Origin: Sinorhizobium sp. A49
GTDB lineage: Bacteria; Pseudomonadota; Alphaproteobacteria; Rhizobiales; Rhizobiaceae
Length of the DNA stretch: 64,000 bases
Assembly: GCF_002002725.1 (NCBI RefSeq)
Contig: NZ_MUNW01000059.1
Coordinates: 62,001 to 126,000 of the forward strand
Direction: 5' to 3'
The position numbers and the translations under genes are program-made. Numbering within the stretch: the stretch's first letter is position 1; each line of letters begins with the position of its first letter. Of the stretch, positions 63,295-64,000 are shown in pieces. Below the pieces are notes generated by a model. It did no database searches. It was not told the origin of the DNA and saw only the letters and a program-made list of their open reading frames with translations.

Positions 63295-63987
63295 TTATGC
63301 CAGAGCGCTGACGCCGCCATTGCGGCCCGACCAGGCCAGCGGATCGTTGAGGAAGGCCTCGACTTCGCCAAGCGTCTTATCGTCGAACAGCGCCTGCTCG
63401 CGGGCAACGGCCAGCACGTTGCGCCAGGTGGCGATCCAGTGCAGGTCGACACCCTTGCCCTTCATCTCGCCGACCGCTTCCGGGAAGATGTCGTAGTAGA
63501 AGAGCGCGATGCCGTGATCGACGATGCCGCCGGCAGCGCGGATCGCATCAATGAACTTGAACATCGAGCCGCCTGCTGTCGTCAGATCCTCGATCACGAG
63601 AACGCGCGCACCCTCCGGCATGTGGCCCTCGATCTGGGCGTTGCGGCCGTGACCCTTCGGCGCCTTGCGCACGTAGATCATCGGCAGGCCCAGGCGCTCG
63701 GCCAGCATGGCGGCGAAGGGAATGCCCGCGGTCTCGCCACCGGCGACGACATCGAACTGCTCGAAGCCCGCCTCGCGCAGGATCGATGCGGCAGCAAAAT
63801 CCATCACCGCCGAACGGATGCGCGGATAGGAAATCAGCTTGCGGCAGTCGATATAGACAGGGCTCGCCATGCCCGACGACAGCTTGTAGGGCTTGTCGGC
63901 GCTGAAATGCACCGCCTTGATCTCCCAGAGCATCTTTGCGACCAGCTCAGCCATCACGGCCTTGTCGGTGAACGCGTTGGAAAACAT
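63295..63987 (-). CDS. pyrE: Orotate phosphoribosyltransferase
   Basis: This 230-residue enzyme makes orotidine 5'-monophosphate from orotate and PRPP. The PRPP-binding motif [13 protein letters not shown] (129-141) and the active-site loop region [16 protein letters not shown] (about 106-121) are conserved. AAGGAGAG lies before ATG 63987; a TTG one codon upstream is less likely. The gene is complete inside the window, with its promoter beyond the right edge, and lies 91 bp before frk on the same strand. Confidence 0.96.
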   Translation of the reverse strand: MFSNAFTDKAVMAELVAKMLWEIKAVHFSADKPYKLSSGMASPVYIDCRKLISYPRIRSAVMDFAAASILREAGFEQFDVVAGGETAGIPFAAMLAERLGLPMIYVRKAPKGHGRNAQIEGHMPEGARVLVIEDLTTAGGSMFKFIDAIRAAGGIVDHGIALFYYDIFPEAVGEMKGKGVDLHWIATWRNVLAVAREQALFDDKTLGEVEAFLNDPLAWSGRNGGVSALA

Positions 63988-64000
63988 CAAACTCTCCTTC

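Noticed and set aside
1-64000. CRISPR array, rRNA operon, transposase gene or toxin-antitoxin pair
   Set aside because: None was seen. Short repeats are single palindromes or RIME-like elements, and no typical toxin or transposase sequence was recognised.

Overview
The window is a continuous piece of alphaproteobacterial chromosome, almost certainly from the Rhizobiales and most likely Ensifer/Sinorhizobium or a close relative. The evidence is high GC coding bias, a GcrA cell-cycle regulator, a PodJ-like polarity protein, RIME-like intergenic palindromes, a SAM-II riboswitch on metZ, and gene orders I recognise from Sinorhizobium (fadE-fadA-fadB beside podJ; phoR-pstSCAB-phoU-phoB beside gcrA-argD-argF; fadD-pgi-frk-pyrE). 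The species call is inference from gene content. I see no prophage, integrative element, complete insertion sequence, rRNA operon or CRISPR array.

Layout. 1-7.0 kb: the tail of a gene that may be a ligase-associated helicase, pdeM, a stand-alone Lrp/AsnC effector-binding domain, a TSUP permease with its partner TIGR02186 protein, and a 1262-residue PodJ-like protein. 7.3-13.2 kb: a beta-oxidation operon (acyl-CoA dehydrogenase, thiolase, YbaY-type lipoprotein, FadB). 13.2-23.7 kb: an accessory-looking stretch of small modules, namely a PhlG-like hydrolase with divergent TetR gene and a perfect 29-bp palindrome, a methyltransferase, two exporters, an AHSA1 protein with divergent HxlR regulator, ChaA, a LexA-like S24 regulator followed by an SNase-like protein and a TerB protein, a sterol-desaturase-like enzyme and a solute-binding protein. 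23.8-32.1 kb: tRNA-Gly, a bimodular dCTP deaminase, metZ under a SAM-II riboswitch, a CDP-alcohol phosphatidyltransferase, apaG, hslO, argF, argD and gcrA. 32.1-41.0 kb: the phosphate regulon core, phoR, pstSCAB, phoU and phoB, plus a divergent ppk2. 41-46.1 kb: a membrane protein of unknown function, a nitronate monooxygenase, tRNA-Thr, a small unknown protein, an MFS remnant and a lipoprotein hydrolase. 46.1-54.3 kb: a complete kdp potassium operon with an extra 27-codon ORF at its head. 54.4-64 kb: an AI-2E-family transporter, an MFS exporter, fadD, pgi, a lipoprotein, a DUF2975/YozG-type pair, frk and pyrE.

How the parts connect. A nearly identical operator (TTGACGTTT half-site) precedes the fadE operon and the nitronate monooxygenase, and a shorter version precedes fadD. 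Fatty-acid activation, beta-oxidation and an oxidative detoxification enzyme therefore look like one regulon whose regulator lies outside the window. Phosphate sensing, uptake and polyphosphate-linked metabolism are clustered. Potassium uptake and its sensor kinase and regulator are co-transcribed. The gcrA upstream region carries six GANTC methylation sites within about 150 bp and a near-CtrA box, consistent with cell-cycle control.

Most of the window is ordinary conserved backbone. The points most worth a second look are the shared operator, the PhlG/TetR module, the small ORF heading the kdp operon, the metZ riboswitch expression platform, the GANTC cluster and the hairpin region between chaA and the S24 regulator. 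I did not find a convincing wholly new multi-gene system.
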